Shown here: positions 50,700 through 59,137 of the stretch, piece by piece | Layout: every line of letters starts with the position of its first letter | Position numbering within the stretch: the stretch's first letter is position 1 | NCBI GenBank assembly: GCA_964561785.1 | Contig: CAZLRF010000018.1 | Coordinates: 22,599 to 86,598, forward strand | DNA from: DATBSL01 sp964561785 | GTDB taxonomy: Bacteria > Acidobacteriota > Vicinamibacteria > Fen-336 | Direction of reading: 5' to 3' | DNA: 64,000 nucleotides | Made by a program: the position numbers and the translations under genes | The notes under the pieces: generated by a model | What the model was told of the DNA's origin: nothing | What the model saw: only the letters and a program-made list of their open reading frames with translations | Databases searched by the model: none

Positions 50700-51971
50700 T
50701 CAGGGGCTCCCGAGCGCCCCCATCGCCCGCAGCCGTTCGAGAAGCGGCGGGTGCGAGTGGTAGACGGCCGAATAGAGGGGGTGCGTGACGGGCAGGTGCT
50801 TGCTCCTCTCGGAGATCTTGCGCAGGGCGGTCCCGAGCTCCTCCCCGGTCGCGCCGCTGCGCAGAGCGAAGGCGTCGGCGGCGAGCTCGTGACGGCGCGA
50901 GAGCGCGTTCTCGAGGGGGCGGAGGAGGAAGCTCGCGAGCGAGAGCCAGAGCGAGAAGACGGCGAGCGCGCCGTAGGGGGTCTGGTCGAGCGAGAAGGCC
51001 GCGTAGAAGGCCTCGAGCGGGAGGAGCCGGCTCAGGACGAAGAGGACGAGCCCGCTCGTGGCGATCCCGCGCAGGAGCGCCCAGCGGACGTGGTGCAGCT
51101 TGAAGTGGCCGAGCTCGTGGGCGAGCACGGCCACCACCTCGCGGGGGCCGATCGCCTCGAGGAGGGTGTCGAAGAGGACGATGCGCTTCTGGCCGAACAC
51201 GCCCGTGAAGTAGGCGTTGCCGTGGGCGGTGCGGCGCGAGGCGTCCATGACGAAGATGCCGCCGGCGCGGAAGCCGGTGCGCGAGGCGAGGGCGAGGATC
51301 GAGTCCTTCAGCTCGCCCTCGGGGAGCGGCGTGAAGCGGTTGAAGAGCGGCGCGAGGAGGGTCGGGTAGATCCAGGCGGCGAAGAGGCTGAAGGCGGTGC
51401 TGAGGGCCCAGGCCCACAGCCACCACGAGGGGCCCATGCGCTCGATCACCCACAGCACGGCGGCGAGCATCGGGCCGCCCAGCGCGATCGCGACGGCGAG
51501 GCCCTTGAGGCGGTCGAGGAAGAACCCCCGGAGCGTCTGGCGGTTGAAGCCGTGCTTCTCCTCGATGCGGAAGGTGGCCCACAGGTCGAACGGCAGCTCG
51601 AAGAGCGACGTGAGCAGGGCGAGGAGCGCGAAGAACGCGAGGCCGGTCGCGATCGGAGGGGACCCGGGGGTCGCCGCGAGCGTTCGGGCCGCCCGCTCCA
51701 CGAGGCCGAGGCCCCCTGCGGCGACGAAGGCGAGTCCCACGACCACCTCCGTCCAGCCGTAGACGAGCGAGAAGCGGTACCGGTCCCCCGAGTAGGCCAC
51801 GGCCTTCGCCATCTCGTCCTCGCCGATGCCGAGGGCACGGCCGGCCTCGGCGAGGCGCCCGGGGTCGAGGGCATGGCGGCGGTTGAGGCACGAGAGGGCG
51901 GTCTCGGCCGCCTGCTGGAGCAGACGGAGGGCGACGAAGAGGCCGAGCAGGAGCGACATGCCGGGGATCAT
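50700..51971 (-). CDS. M48-family zinc metalloprotease (Ste24/CAAX protease-like)
   Basis: A 423-residue integral membrane protease with about six or seven helices. The zinc site is HELGH in VAVLAHELGHFKLHH, with the third ligand Glu in RRHELAADAFAL. EEKHGFNRQT and the NAYFTGVFGQKRIVLFDTLL stretch (key N-A-Y-F-T-G) are Ste24 marks. The C-terminal HPLYSAVYHSHPPLLERL matches M48A. In bacteria it is thought to degrade misfolded membrane or secreted proteins. ATG 51971 is used; ATG 51959 is a possible alternative. Starts 12 bases after the DinB-like gene and is probably cotranscribed. Confidence 0.94.
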   Translation of the reverse strand: MIPGMSLLLGLFVALRLLQQAAETALSCLNRRHALDPGRLAEAGRALGIGEDEMAKAVAYSGDRYRFSLVYGWTEVVVGLAFVAAGGLGLVERAARTLAATPGSPPIATGLAFFALLALLTSLFELPFDLWATFRIEEKHGFNRQTLRGFFLDRLKGLAVAIALGGPMLAAVLWVIERMGPSWWLWAWALSTAFSLFAAWIYPTLLAPLFNRFTPLPEGELKDSILALASRTGFRAGGIFVMDASRRTAHGNAYFTGVFGQKRIVLFDTLLEAIGPREVVAVLAHELGHFKLHHVRWALLRGIATSGLVLFVLSRLLPLEAFYAAFSLDQTPYGALAVFSLWLSLASFLLRPLENALSRRHELAADAFALRSGATGEELGTALRKISERSKHLPVTHPLYSAVYHSHPPLLERLRAMGALGSP

Positions 51972-51983
51972 GCGACGGCGAGC

Positions 51984-52496
51984 TCAGCCCCGGGCGAGAT
52001 GCGCGGTGAGAGTCGAGGCCGCGGGCCTGACGCCCTGGGCGACCATGAGCATCTCGATCTGGCCCGCGTGGTAGAGCGCGTGCTGGATCGCGCCGTGCAG
52101 CATGACGTAGAACGTGTACTCGCGCCCCGGCACCGCTTCCCCGAGGCGCGGCTCCGGGAAGGCGGCGACGGCCTGGCGCAGCGCCCGCCGCGCTTCGCCG
52201 AAGTCGAGCTTCGCCTGCAGCCACGCCGCGGCCGAGGTGTCGACCGGTTTCGGCCATGCCTTCTCGTCCGGGAGCGTCTCGACCGTCTCTCCGCCGAGCC
52301 GGCGGCGCACCACCTCCTCGTACGCGGTCGTGTGCAGCAGCATCTCCCAGATGCTCGGCGCGCCGGCGATCGGGCGGGCCGCCGCCTGCGCGGCGGTGAC
52401 CGCGGCGAGGAGGTCCCGCAGGGACGGGCACCGCCACGCCTCGTTGCCCTCGAACGATCGCTGCAGCTCGTCCCAGATCCGCTCCGTTTCGCTCAT
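51984..52496 (-). CDS. DinB-like (DinB_2) four-helix metalloprotein
   Basis: A 170-residue protein of the DinB/YfiT-like fold. Three histidines that bind a metal are placed as expected: IWEMLLHTTAYEE, and HGAIQHALYHAGQI near the C terminus. Members include thiol transferases and damage-inducible proteins of unknown role; the exact reaction cannot be told from sequence. ATG 52496. Divergent from the oxidoreductase at 52613. Confidence 0.87.
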   Translation of the reverse strand: MSETERIWDELQRSFEGNEAWRCPSLRDLLAAVTAAQAAARPIAGAPSIWEMLLHTTAYEEVVRRRLGGETVETLPDEKAWPKPVDTSAAAWLQAKLDFGEARRALRQAVAAFPEPRLGEAVPGREYTFYVMLHGAIQHALYHAGQIEMLMVAQGVRPAASTLTAHLARG

Positions 52497-52612
52497 CGCG
52501 TCCTCCGCCGACCCCTCCAGCTTGGCGCTCCCCGGGCCTCTTTGCCATAGATCACGTGGTCCCCCGCCGTGGATCGGGCCCTCACGCGGCGAGGGGGTAA
52601 GATCTCCCCCGC

Positions 52613-53728
52613 ATGGCCGACACCCCCCTCACCGTCGTCGGAGCCGGCGTCGTGGGCCTCGCCGTGGCCGCCCGGCTCGCCCCCCGCTTTCCCGAGACGA
52701 TCGTCCTCGAGCGGCGCGAGCGCCACGGGACCGAGACCTCGAGCCGCAACAGCGAGGTGATCCACGCCGGCATGTACTACCCGACCGGCACGCTGAAGGC
52801 GCGGCTGTGCGTGCGGGGCCAGCGGATGCTCTACGAGCTGTGCGAGCGGCTCGGCGTGCCCCACCGCAGGACCACCAAGCTGATCGTCGCCACCGCGCCG
52901 GCCGAGGTGAGAGACCTGGAGCGGCTCCTGGCGGTCGGCCATGCGAACGGCGTCGAGCTGACGATGCGGTCGGGCGAGGAGTGCCGGGCCCTCGAGCCGG
53001 AGGTCCCCGCGGTGGCGGGGCTCCTCTCGCCCAGCACCGGGATCGTGAGCGCGCACGGCCTCATGGACGCGCTGCTCCACGAGGCCCGCCGCCACGGCGC
53101 GCTCCTGCAGCCGCGGGCCGAGCTCGTGGGTCTCGAGCGGCGCGACCGCGACTACCGGCTGGAGATCCGGACGCCGGACGGCGTCGAGACGCTGACGAGC
53201 GAGCGGGTGGTGAACGCCGCCGGGCTCGAGTCGGACACCGTGGCCGCGCTCGCCGGGATCGACGTCGCCGGCGCCGGCTACCGCCTCCACTGGTGGAAGG
53301 GCAGCTACTTCGCGGTGACGGGGAGAAAGGCGCGGATCGTGTCGCGGCTCGTCTACCCCGTGCCCACCCACGTGAGCCTCGGCGTGCACGCGGTGATCGG
53401 GCTCGACGGCCGGCTGCGCTTCGGCCCCGACGCCGACCACCTCCCCGGCCGGGAGCTCGACTACCGGGTGGACGAGTCGAAGCTCCCGGAGTTCGGTCGC
53501 GCGGTGCGCCACCTCTTCCCGGGGATCGCCGACGAGGACCTCACCCCCGACATCGCAGGCATCCGGGCCAAGCGGCAGGGGCCCGGCGAGGGGTTCCGCG
53601 ACTTCGTCATCGCGGAGGAGTCGGCTCGCGGCCGGCCCGGGCTCGTGAGCCTCGTCGGCATCGACTCGCCGGGCCTCACCTCCGCCCTCGCGATCGCGGA
53701 GGAGGTCGACCGCCTGCTCCCGGCCTGA
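52613..53728 (+). CDS. FAD-dependent L-2-hydroxyglutarate oxidase/dehydrogenase-like protein
   Basis: A 371-residue FAD enzyme. The dinucleotide motif is VVGAGVVGLAVA (8-19), followed by ETSSRNSEVIHAGMYYP, which is diagnostic for the LhgO/L2HGDH group, and by PSTGIVSAHGLM, NAAGLESDTVA and a C-terminal GIDSPGLTSALAIAEEV. It should oxidise L-2-hydroxyglutarate to 2-oxoglutarate and pass electrons to oxygen or quinone; glycerol-3-phosphate-like substrates are less likely. No Shine-Dalgarno sequence; TAAGAT at 52598-52603 could place the mRNA start at ATG 52613. Single gene, convergent with the TPR gene. Confidence 0.9.
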   Translation: MADTPLTVVGAGVVGLAVAARLAPRFPETIVLERRERHGTETSSRNSEVIHAGMYYPTGTLKARLCVRGQRMLYELCERLGVPHRRTTKLIVATAPAEVRDLERLLAVGHANGVELTMRSGEECRALEPEVPAVAGLLSPSTGIVSAHGLMDALLHEARRHGALLQPRAELVGLERRDRDYRLEIRTPDGVETLTSERVVNAAGLESDTVAALAGIDVAGAGYRLHWWKGSYFAVTGRKARIVSRLVYPVPTHVSLGVHAVIGLDGRLRFGPDADHLPGRELDYRVDESKLPEFGRAVRHLFPGIADEDLTPDIAGIRAKRQGPGEGFRDFVIAEESARGRPGLVSLVGIDSPGLTSALAIAEEVDRLLPA

Positions 53729-53762
53729 GGACCGCAAGGAGCCGCACGTCGCGGCGACGGAC

Positions 53763-54476
53763 CTACTTGAGCGCCGCGTAGCGGGGGTCGGAAACGAGGC
53801 CGGCGAAGTCGCGATCGGCCTCGAGCTTGCGGAAGTCGCCGAAGCCCGCGGCCCGCGCCTTCGCGAGGTACGAGAGCGCCTGCTCGGTCTCGCCGCGGGC
53901 GGCGAGGAGCTTCGCGTAGAGGTAGTACTGCCGGGCGAGGGTGACGCCGGCAGCGGGCACGCCGAGGGCGTCGCCGTCGAGACCCGCGGGATCGAGGCGC
54001 AGCGCTTCGCTCCAGGCCTCGAGCGCCCGCTCCACATCGCCCCGGGCGAGCCAGGCGGCGCCCAGGTTGCGGTGGAAGACCGGGTCGGTGGGCTTGGCCT
54101 TGATCGCCTTGCCGTAGGCCGAGATGGCCTGCTTGTACTTGCCGCGCTGGTGGTCGAGCGTGCCGAGGTTGTTCCAGGCCTCGGCGTAGTCCTTGCGCAG
54201 CTCGAGGGCTCGCTTGTAGGCCGCCCGTGCCGCCTTCGCGTCGCCCTTGCGCTCGTGGCAGACGCCGAGGCGGTTGTGGATCGTCGGGTCCTTCGGGCTC
54301 ACGGCGAGCGCCTCGCGGTACGCCGCGATCGCACCGTCCCAGGACTGCCGGGCCGCGAGCAGCTCGGCCTTCCGGAGGATGTCCTGCGGGCTCGTGGACG
54401 GCGCGGAAAGGTCGACGGCGTGGGCGGCGGCGCCGAGCGCCGCGGTCGCGAACAGGGCCAGGATCGTGGGTCTCAT
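53763..54476 (-). CDS. Exported TPR-repeat protein
   Basis: A 237-residue protein with a signal peptide (1-20, ending HAV). Four or so tetratricopeptide repeats cover ~35-170, with classic pairs such as AIAAYREALAVSPKDPTIHNRLG and AAYKRALELRKDYAEAWNNLGTL (key A-W-N-N-L-G). The C-terminal region ends in FAGLVSDPRYAALK and resembles that of the next gene, so the two look like a tandem duplication. TPRs are protein-binding scaffolds; the partner is unknown. ATG 54476 has GAGGAGG upstream. Last gene of the ECF sigma unit. Confidence 0.9.
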   Translation of the reverse strand: MRPTILALFATAALGAAAHAVDLSAPSTSPQDILRKAELLAARQSWDGAIAAYREALAVSPKDPTIHNRLGVCHERKGDAKAARAAYKRALELRKDYAEAWNNLGTLDHQRGKYKQAISAYGKAIKAKPTDPVFHRNLGAAWLARGDVERALEAWSEALRLDPAGLDGDALGVPAAGVTLARQYYLYAKLLAARGETEQALSYLAKARAAGFGDFRKLEADRDFAGLVSDPRYAALK

Positions 54477-54535
54477 CTTCGTCCTCCTCGGGCTCACTCG
54501 TCCGTTGTGGCGGGGAGGACGGTCGGGGATACGGG

Positions 54536-55711
54536 CTACGGCGCCGGCGCGAGCTCCTTGAAGCGCGGGTCGGCGACGACCGCGCGGAAGTCGGGGTCCT
54601 TGCGCACGCGATCGAAGTCGCGAAAGCCCGCCTCCCTCGCCCGCGCGAGGAAGTCGATCGCGGTCTGCGTCTGGCCGTTCGCGGCGAGCAGCTTCGCGAG
54701 GTAGAAGCTCTGCGTGGCCGCGTCGATGCCCATTGCGGGCGTGCCGGGACCCTGGCTCTCGAGGACGGTCGGGTCCAGCCGGAAGGCCTCCTGGTAGGCT
54801 TCGAAGGCCTCCTGCACCTGGCCGAGCGCGAGGTAGGCGTTGCCGAGGTTCTTCCACGGTGTGGCGAGCGAGGGCTTCACCTCGATCGCCTTGCGGTAGG
54901 CGCGCAGGGCGGGCTTCCAGCGCCGCTTCGACTGCTCGAGCGTCCCCAGATTGTTCCAGGCCTCTGCGTAGCGGGGGTCGATCTCGAGCGCGCGCGCGTA
55001 CTCGCGCCGGGCCATCGGCTCGTTCTGCAGCTGCTGAAAGCAGATGCCGAGCTTGTTGTGGAGGCTCGGGTCGCTCGGCTGGACGGCGAGGGCCTTCTGG
55101 TACTCGTCGACCGCCGCGGCGTAACGCCCGCGCGCGGCGTGGGCCGCGCCGCGGCGGGCCGCCTGCTGGGCCTCGAGGACGCGTGCGGCCGCGGCGCGCA
55201 TCTGCTCGGGGGTCACGGGCCGGGAGGAGACGCGCAGCACGTCGAGGATGCGCTCCCCGGTCGCGGGGTTCGCGAGCAGCTCGAGGGTGAGCGTCTCCCC
55301 CTCCGCGAGCAGGCGGGCCGCCGGGAAGCGGGGGCCGGTTCCGAGCGGGGCGGGAGGCGGGCAGCCGGGGCAGTCGGCCGCCTGCCGCAGCTCGCGCGCG
55401 ACGGCGTCGTGGTCGAGCGCCCGGAACGAGACGCGGAACGGACGCGGGCCCTCCCGCCTCTCCACCTCGACGCGGTAGCCGAAGTAGGCGCCGGTCGAGC
55501 GGTCCCACAGCACGCGGCTCGCCGAGCTCGAGCGAGGCACGGCGGCTTCCCCCATCGCCCCGCCGGGCGCGCCCTCGCCCGTGCGCACGAGGGCGAAGGC
55601 GATCGACGTCCCGTTCTCGAGCGTTGCCGACGCGAAGCGCTCCTCGGCGGGCGCAGGGAGGGCGACGGCGAGCCCCGCCGCGAGCACCGCTGCCGGGCAC
55701 CCCACGATCAC
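54536..55711 (-). CDS. Exported protein with beta N-terminal domain and TPR repeats
   Basis: A 391-residue protein with a signal peptide (~1-22). A beta-rich domain of unknown type (~25-165) carries a CPGCPP motif; TPR repeats follow (~185-340), including YAAAVDEYQKALAVQPSDPSLHNKLG and YAEAWNNLG. The C-terminal end (FLARAREAGFRDF, DPDFRAVVADPRFKEL) parallels the 53763 gene. GTG 55711 follows AGGAG and overlaps the anti-sigma stop (GTGA). Coupling to the sigma/anti-sigma pair suggests it acts in, or is expressed with, the envelope response they control. Confidence 0.87.
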   Translation of the reverse strand: MIVGCPAAVLAAGLAVALPAPAEERFASATLENGTSIAFALVRTGEGAPGGAMGEAAVPRSSSASRVLWDRSTGAYFGYRVEVERREGPRPFRVSFRALDHDAVARELRQAADCPGCPPPAPLGTGPRFPAARLLAEGETLTLELLANPATGERILDVLRVSSRPVTPEQMRAAAARVLEAQQAARRGAAHAARGRYAAAVDEYQKALAVQPSDPSLHNKLGICFQQLQNEPMARREYARALEIDPRYAEAWNNLGTLEQSKRRWKPALRAYRKAIEVKPSLATPWKNLGNAYLALGQVQEAFEAYQEAFRLDPTVLESQGPGTPAMGIDAATQSFYLAKLLAANGQTQTAIDFLARAREAGFRDFDRVRKDPDFRAVVADPRFKELAPAP

Positions 55712-56112
55712 GGGCGCGACTCCTGCGGGTCGGCGACGACGGTCGCCGTCACCTCGCTCACGGGCTCGAAGCCCTCGAGGCTCGTGCGGGACACCACGGG
55801 TACGTCGCCGCGGCGCGCGGCCTGGACGGGCTCGGACGGCCCCGACGTGCCGGCGGTCGGTCCGGCGGGCGCCGGTCGCAGGGCGAGCAGGGCGGTCACG
55901 AACAGCAGCATGAGGACTCCCACCGCGACCGGGAGCGGCACGCGCACGCTGGCGGTGAACAGCCGCGACCACCACGGCTCGGCCGCGGTCAGCCTCCGGT
56001 ACGCCGCGAGCACGCGCTCGTCCATCCCCTCCGGCACCACCGGAGCGCTCCACCGCTCGAGCAGGCGGTGCAGCTCCTCGTCCCGCTCGGTCCCGCGCTC
56101 GTCCCGCGTCAT
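55708..56112 (-). CDS. Single-pass anti-sigma factor-like protein
   Basis: A 134-residue protein. A short cytosolic helical part (~1-60; ELHRLLERWSAPVVPEGMDERVLAAYRR, key W and R pairs) precedes one transmembrane helix (~73-92), then a ~40-residue periplasmic tail. This is the layout of membrane anti-sigma factors, but it lacks a recognisable zinc-finger motif, so family membership is inferred mainly from position. ATG 56112 overlaps the sigma gene stop (ATGA). It would hold the ECF sigma at the membrane until a periplasmic signal is sensed. Confidence 0.75.
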   Translation of the reverse strand: MTRDERGTERDEELHRLLERWSAPVVPEGMDERVLAAYRRLTAAEPWWSRLFTASVRVPLPVAVGVLMLLFVTALLALRPAPAGPTAGTSGPSEPVQAARRGDVPVVSRTSLEGFEPVSEVTATVVADPQESRP

Positions 56113-56714
56113 GGCCTCGTCTCCCTTTCCCCCGCCGCCGCCGGCGGCGACCCGCCCCCCAGGAGAGGGGCGAGCGTCCTGCGCAGGCGCTCCCGCGCCC
56201 GGTGCAGCCGCGACTTGACCGTCCCCACGTCCACGTCGCACACCGCCGCGACGTCGGCGAGGCTCATCTCCTGGTACTCGAACAGGATCACCGCCTCGCG
56301 CTGCAGCGGCGGCAGCGCCTCGACCGCCGAGCGCACCGCCTCCGCCGCCTCCTCCTCGATCACGCGGCCGAGGGGATCCGCTCCGCCCGGCCCCGCTCCG
56401 CCGGCCTCCTCGGCTGGATCGTCGAGCTCCGTCTCCTGACCCCGCTTACGCAGCAGCCGGAACGCCAGATGCCGGGCGATCGCGCACAGGTACGTCCTCA
56501 GCGCGGCCCGGTCCGGGCGGAAGGCGTCGGGCCGCCGCAGGACCTGGAGGAAGCACTCCTGGGTCACGTCCTCGGCCTGCGTCGCCGAGCCGAGCAGCCG
56601 GCAGGCGAAGCGGAAGACCGCCGTCCGGTGCCGCTCGTACAGGAGCAGGAACGCGGCCTCGTCCCCTCGGCCCGCCCTCAGGAGCAGCTCGGCTTCCGCG
56701 GCGCCATCGTGCAT
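56109..56714 (-). CDS. ECF-type RNA polymerase sigma factor
   Basis: A 201-residue sigma-70 factor with only regions 2 and 4. Region 2 contains FRFACRLLGSATQAEDVTQECFLQV (key D-x-T-Q-E) and RTYLCAIARHLAFRLLRKR. Region 4 contains LPPLQREAVILFEYQEMSLADVAA and VGTVKSRLHRARERLR, a helix-turn-helix for the -35 box. An acidic, Gly-rich spacer separates them. ATG 56714 is preferred over upstream starts because the sequence before it is not conserved. A perfect TATAAT lies 88 bases upstream (56807-56802). It likely controls its own operon with the anti-sigma and two TPR genes. Confidence 0.94.
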   Translation of the reverse strand: MHDGAAEAELLLRAGRGDEAAFLLLYERHRTAVFRFACRLLGSATQAEDVTQECFLQVLRRPDAFRPDRAALRTYLCAIARHLAFRLLRKRGQETELDDPAEEAGGAGPGGADPLGRVIEEEAAEAVRSAVEALPPLQREAVILFEYQEMSLADVAAVCDVDVGTVKSRLHRARERLRRTLAPLLGGGSPPAAAGERETRP

Positions 56715-56801
56715 ACGCCCCCACCCGGGAGGCCTGCTGGTTTGTTGCCGGCCGGCGCGGCCGGGATACGGCCAGCGGCGTCCGCCGCCTCGGCCGGGGC
56801 G

Positions 56802-56807
56802 ATTATA
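56802..56807 (-). promoter_or_regulatory. -10 element upstream of the ECF sigma gene
   Basis: TATAAT on the minus strand; start expected near 56795, leaving an ~80-base leader. TTGTCA lies only 12 bases upstream, too close for a standard -35. Confidence 0.4.
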
Positions 56808-56818
56808 GGGAGCCGGGT

Positions 56819-56847
56819 TTGACAAGGGGCGGCGAGCGGGCGACACT
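56819..56847 (+). promoter_or_regulatory. Sigma-70 promoter before a terminator hairpin
   Basis: TTGACA at 56819-56824, 17-base spacer, GACACT at 56842-56847. The -35 is perfect; the -10 matches three of six. The predicted start is near 56854, only ~17 bases before the hairpin at 56871. Confidence 0.5.
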
Positions 56848-56870
56848 CCGACAGCTCTTGCACAGGGTCA

Positions 56871-56906
56871 GACGGCCCGGGTGACGGCACCCGGGCCGTC
56901 CTTTTT
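56871..56906 (+). terminator. Strong intrinsic terminator upstream of the DUF481 gene
   Basis: Perfect 13-base arms GACGGCCCGGGTG (56871-56883) and CACCCGGGCCGTC (56888-56900), a 4-base ACGG loop, then C and TTTTT (56902-56906). It is the clearest terminator in the window. It lies 19 bases before ATG 56926, between a promoter and the gene. No gene ends just upstream on this strand, so it must act on a short leader or small RNA. Confidence 0.8.
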
Positions 56907-56925
56907 CGAGAGGTCCGAGAGAACC

Positions 56926-57831
56926 ATGTCGCACGCCTGCCGTGCCGCGATCGCCGTCCTCGCCCTGGCCGCCCCGGCCTGGGCCCAGCCGGTCGCCACC
57001 CCGACCGAGGCCAAGGCGGTGGACGAGAAGGCCTTCAAGCTCGACGAGCCGGGGCTCTTCGCGAACGCCGACCTCTCCTACGTCCTGACCTCGGGCAACT
57101 CGAGCGCCAACAGCCTCGGCTTCAAGGGCGACGTCACCCGCCGGTGGACGAAGCACTCGATCGGCTTCGCCGCGGGCGGGCTGCGGGCGAGCTCCTCGCC
57201 CGACACGCGCTACGCCGTCGGCACGCCGGGGAGCTTCGAGATCGTGGTGCCGGAGGCGGAGCTGACCGCCGAGTACTACTTCGGCCGCGGCCGCTACGAC
57301 TACAAGCTGTCCGACCGGCTGTTCGTCACGACCGGGGCGGGCTGGGAGCGCAACCGCTTCTCGGGCATCGACAACCGCTGGCTGCTCGACGCGGGGCTCG
57401 GCTACGTTTTCGTCGACACCGAGAGGACGAGCTTCCGCGGGGGCCTGGGACTCACGTACACGAGCGAGGACTACACGGTCGACGACGGCCGGGACGGCTC
57501 GTTCGTCGGCGCCCGCGCGGGCTGGGACTTCCGCCAGAAGCTCCTCGACAACACCACGCTCACCCACACGCTGCTCGCGGACGAGAACCTCGAGGACACC
57601 GAGGACCTGCGGCTCGACTCGCAGCTCGGCCTGCACGTCGCGATGTCGAGCCGGCTGGGGCTCAGGCTGAACTGGCGCCTGCTGTGGGACAACCAGCCGG
57701 CGCTCGCCGAGTTCCCGCTCTTCCTCGGGGGGATCGACACCGGCACGACGGTCCTCGCCCCCTTCAAGAAGACCGACCAGGGCTTCTCGGTCTCGCTCGT
57801 CTTCAGCTTCGCCCCGCCCAAGAAGGGCTGA
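56926..57831 (+). CDS. DUF481 (YdiY-like) outer-membrane barrel protein
   Basis: A 301-residue protein with a signal peptide (~1-20, ending AWAQ). The DUF481 domain begins LFANADLSYVLTSGNSSANSLGFKGD (key S-G-N-S-x-A-N-S) and runs to the last strand FSVSLVFSFAPPKKG; regular alternating strands indicate a small barrel. E. coli YdiY of this family is acid-induced; the role is unknown. ATG 56926 follows GAGAG; an earlier in-frame GTG at 56881 falls inside the terminator hairpin and is rejected. Expression probably depends on read-through of that hairpin. Confidence 0.9.
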   Translation: MSHACRAAIAVLALAAPAWAQPVATPTEAKAVDEKAFKLDEPGLFANADLSYVLTSGNSSANSLGFKGDVTRRWTKHSIGFAAGGLRASSSPDTRYAVGTPGSFEIVVPEAELTAEYYFGRGRYDYKLSDRLFVTTGAGWERNRFSGIDNRWLLDAGLGYVFVDTERTSFRGGLGLTYTSEDYTVDDGRDGSFVGARAGWDFRQKLLDNTTLTHTLLADENLEDTEDLRLDSQLGLHVAMSSRLGLRLNWRLLWDNQPALAEFPLFLGGIDTGTTVLAPFKKTDQGFSVSLVFSFAPPKKG

Positions 57832-57857
57832 GGCCGGGCGCGGCCGGAGGCGCGGGT

Positions 57858-59108
57858 GTGGCCGGGACGCATGGCGTGACGGCCGGCCCGAGGAGCGGGC
57901 AGGGCCGGGCGGGCGTGGTCGCCGAGCGCATCGAATTCGTCGACGCGCTGCGGGGCTTCGCCCTCCTCGGCATCCTCGGGCTGAACCTGTCGCTCTTCTG
58001 GGGCAACGACTTCCTCTCGGACGAGCAGAGGGCCTCGCTGCCCCTTGCCGGCGTCAGTGCCGTGTTCGGCGCCCTCCTGCGCTTGCTCGTGGAGAACAAG
58101 TTCCTCGGTCTCTTCGCCTTCCTCTTCGGGATCAGCTTCTCGCTGCAGTTGCGGAGCGCCGAGGCGAGAGGGGCCGACGGGGGCCCCACCTTCCGGCGGC
58201 GGGTCTTCTGGCTCTTCGCTTTCGGGGCCGCTCACGGATGGCTCCTCTGGTGGGGAGACGTCCTGCGGTTCTACGCCCTGTGGGGGCTGCTCCTCCCCGT
58301 CTTCGTCGGGAGGCGCGAACGCACGGTCCTCGCCGCCGGTGTCTTCTTCAGCGTCGTCGCGCCGGCGTTGGTCGTGCTCCTCCGCCACGGCGCCCCGTCG
58401 ATCGGCTCCGCGGGTCCCGACCTCTCGGAGAGCGTCCTCTCGGCGTTCTCGCGCGGCAGCTACCGGGAGATGCTGGCAATGAACTGGGCATTCGACTGGC
58501 AGCTCTCGGGGTCGATCGGCCAGGCCGGGTATCAGCTCGCGATCCTCGGGCGCCTTCTCCTAGGGGTGTGGGCGGGACGGACGGGGCTCTTCCACGACCT
58601 CGACCGCAGCCGCGGGCGACTTGAGCGGATGCTGGTCCTGGGCCTGGTGACGGGCGTCGTCGGGAGCCTGAGCTTCGCCGCGGGCCTCGGCAGGAGGGTC
58701 GCCGAGTCCTCGTCCGCGGTCGTGCTGGCCCCCCTTGTGCGCGTGCTCGACGAGGCGGGCTTCCTCGGCCTGACGCTCGCCTACGCGTGCGGGCTGGCGC
58801 TGTTCTACCGCACTCCGGCCGGGAAGAGGCGGCTCGCGCGGCTCGCCCCCGTGGGCCGGATGGCGCTCACCAACTACCTGGTCCAGACGCTGGTCGGCCT
58901 CTGGCTGTTCTACGGCTTCATGCCCGGCCCCCACCTGATGGCGAAGGTGGGCCTCGTGGTGATCCTGCCGGCCTGGATCGTCGTCTACGCCCTCCAGGTC
59001 ACGGCGAGCGAGCGGTGGCTGCGCCACTTCCGCTTCGGCCCGGCCGAGTGGCTGTGGCGATCGCTGACCTACTGGAGCGTGCTGCCGATACGGCGCGCCT
59101 CCGGGTGA
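57858..59108 (+). CDS. DUF418-family multi-pass membrane protein
   Basis: A 416-residue inner-membrane protein with about eight to ten helices. Family marks are ERIEFVDALRGFALLGILGLNL, FLFGISFSLQL and, in the C-terminal DUF418 part, PVGRMALTNYLVQTLVGLWLFYG and FGPAEWLWRSLTYW. Related proteins resemble acyltransferase or heparan-N-acetyltransferase-like membrane enzymes; no function is proven. The start is taken as GTG 57858 with GGAGG at 57846-57850; GTG 57915 is an alternative closer to the conserved region. It begins 26 bases after the DUF481 gene and may share its transcript. Confidence 0.88.
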   Translation: MAGTHGVTAGPRSGQGRAGVVAERIEFVDALRGFALLGILGLNLSLFWGNDFLSDEQRASLPLAGVSAVFGALLRLLVENKFLGLFAFLFGISFSLQLRSAEARGADGGPTFRRRVFWLFAFGAAHGWLLWWGDVLRFYALWGLLLPVFVGRRERTVLAAGVFFSVVAPALVVLLRHGAPSIGSAGPDLSESVLSAFSRGSYREMLAMNWAFDWQLSGSIGQAGYQLAILGRLLLGVWAGRTGLFHDLDRSRGRLERMLVLGLVTGVVGSLSFAAGLGRRVAESSSAVVLAPLVRVLDEAGFLGLTLAYACGLALFYRTPAGKRRLARLAPVGRMALTNYLVQTLVGLWLFYGFMPGPHLMAKVGLVVILPAWIVVYALQVTASERWLRHFRFGPAEWLWRSLTYWSVLPIRRASG

Positions 59109-59137
59109 CCCGACGCGACGGCGGCGCGGGGGGCTCC

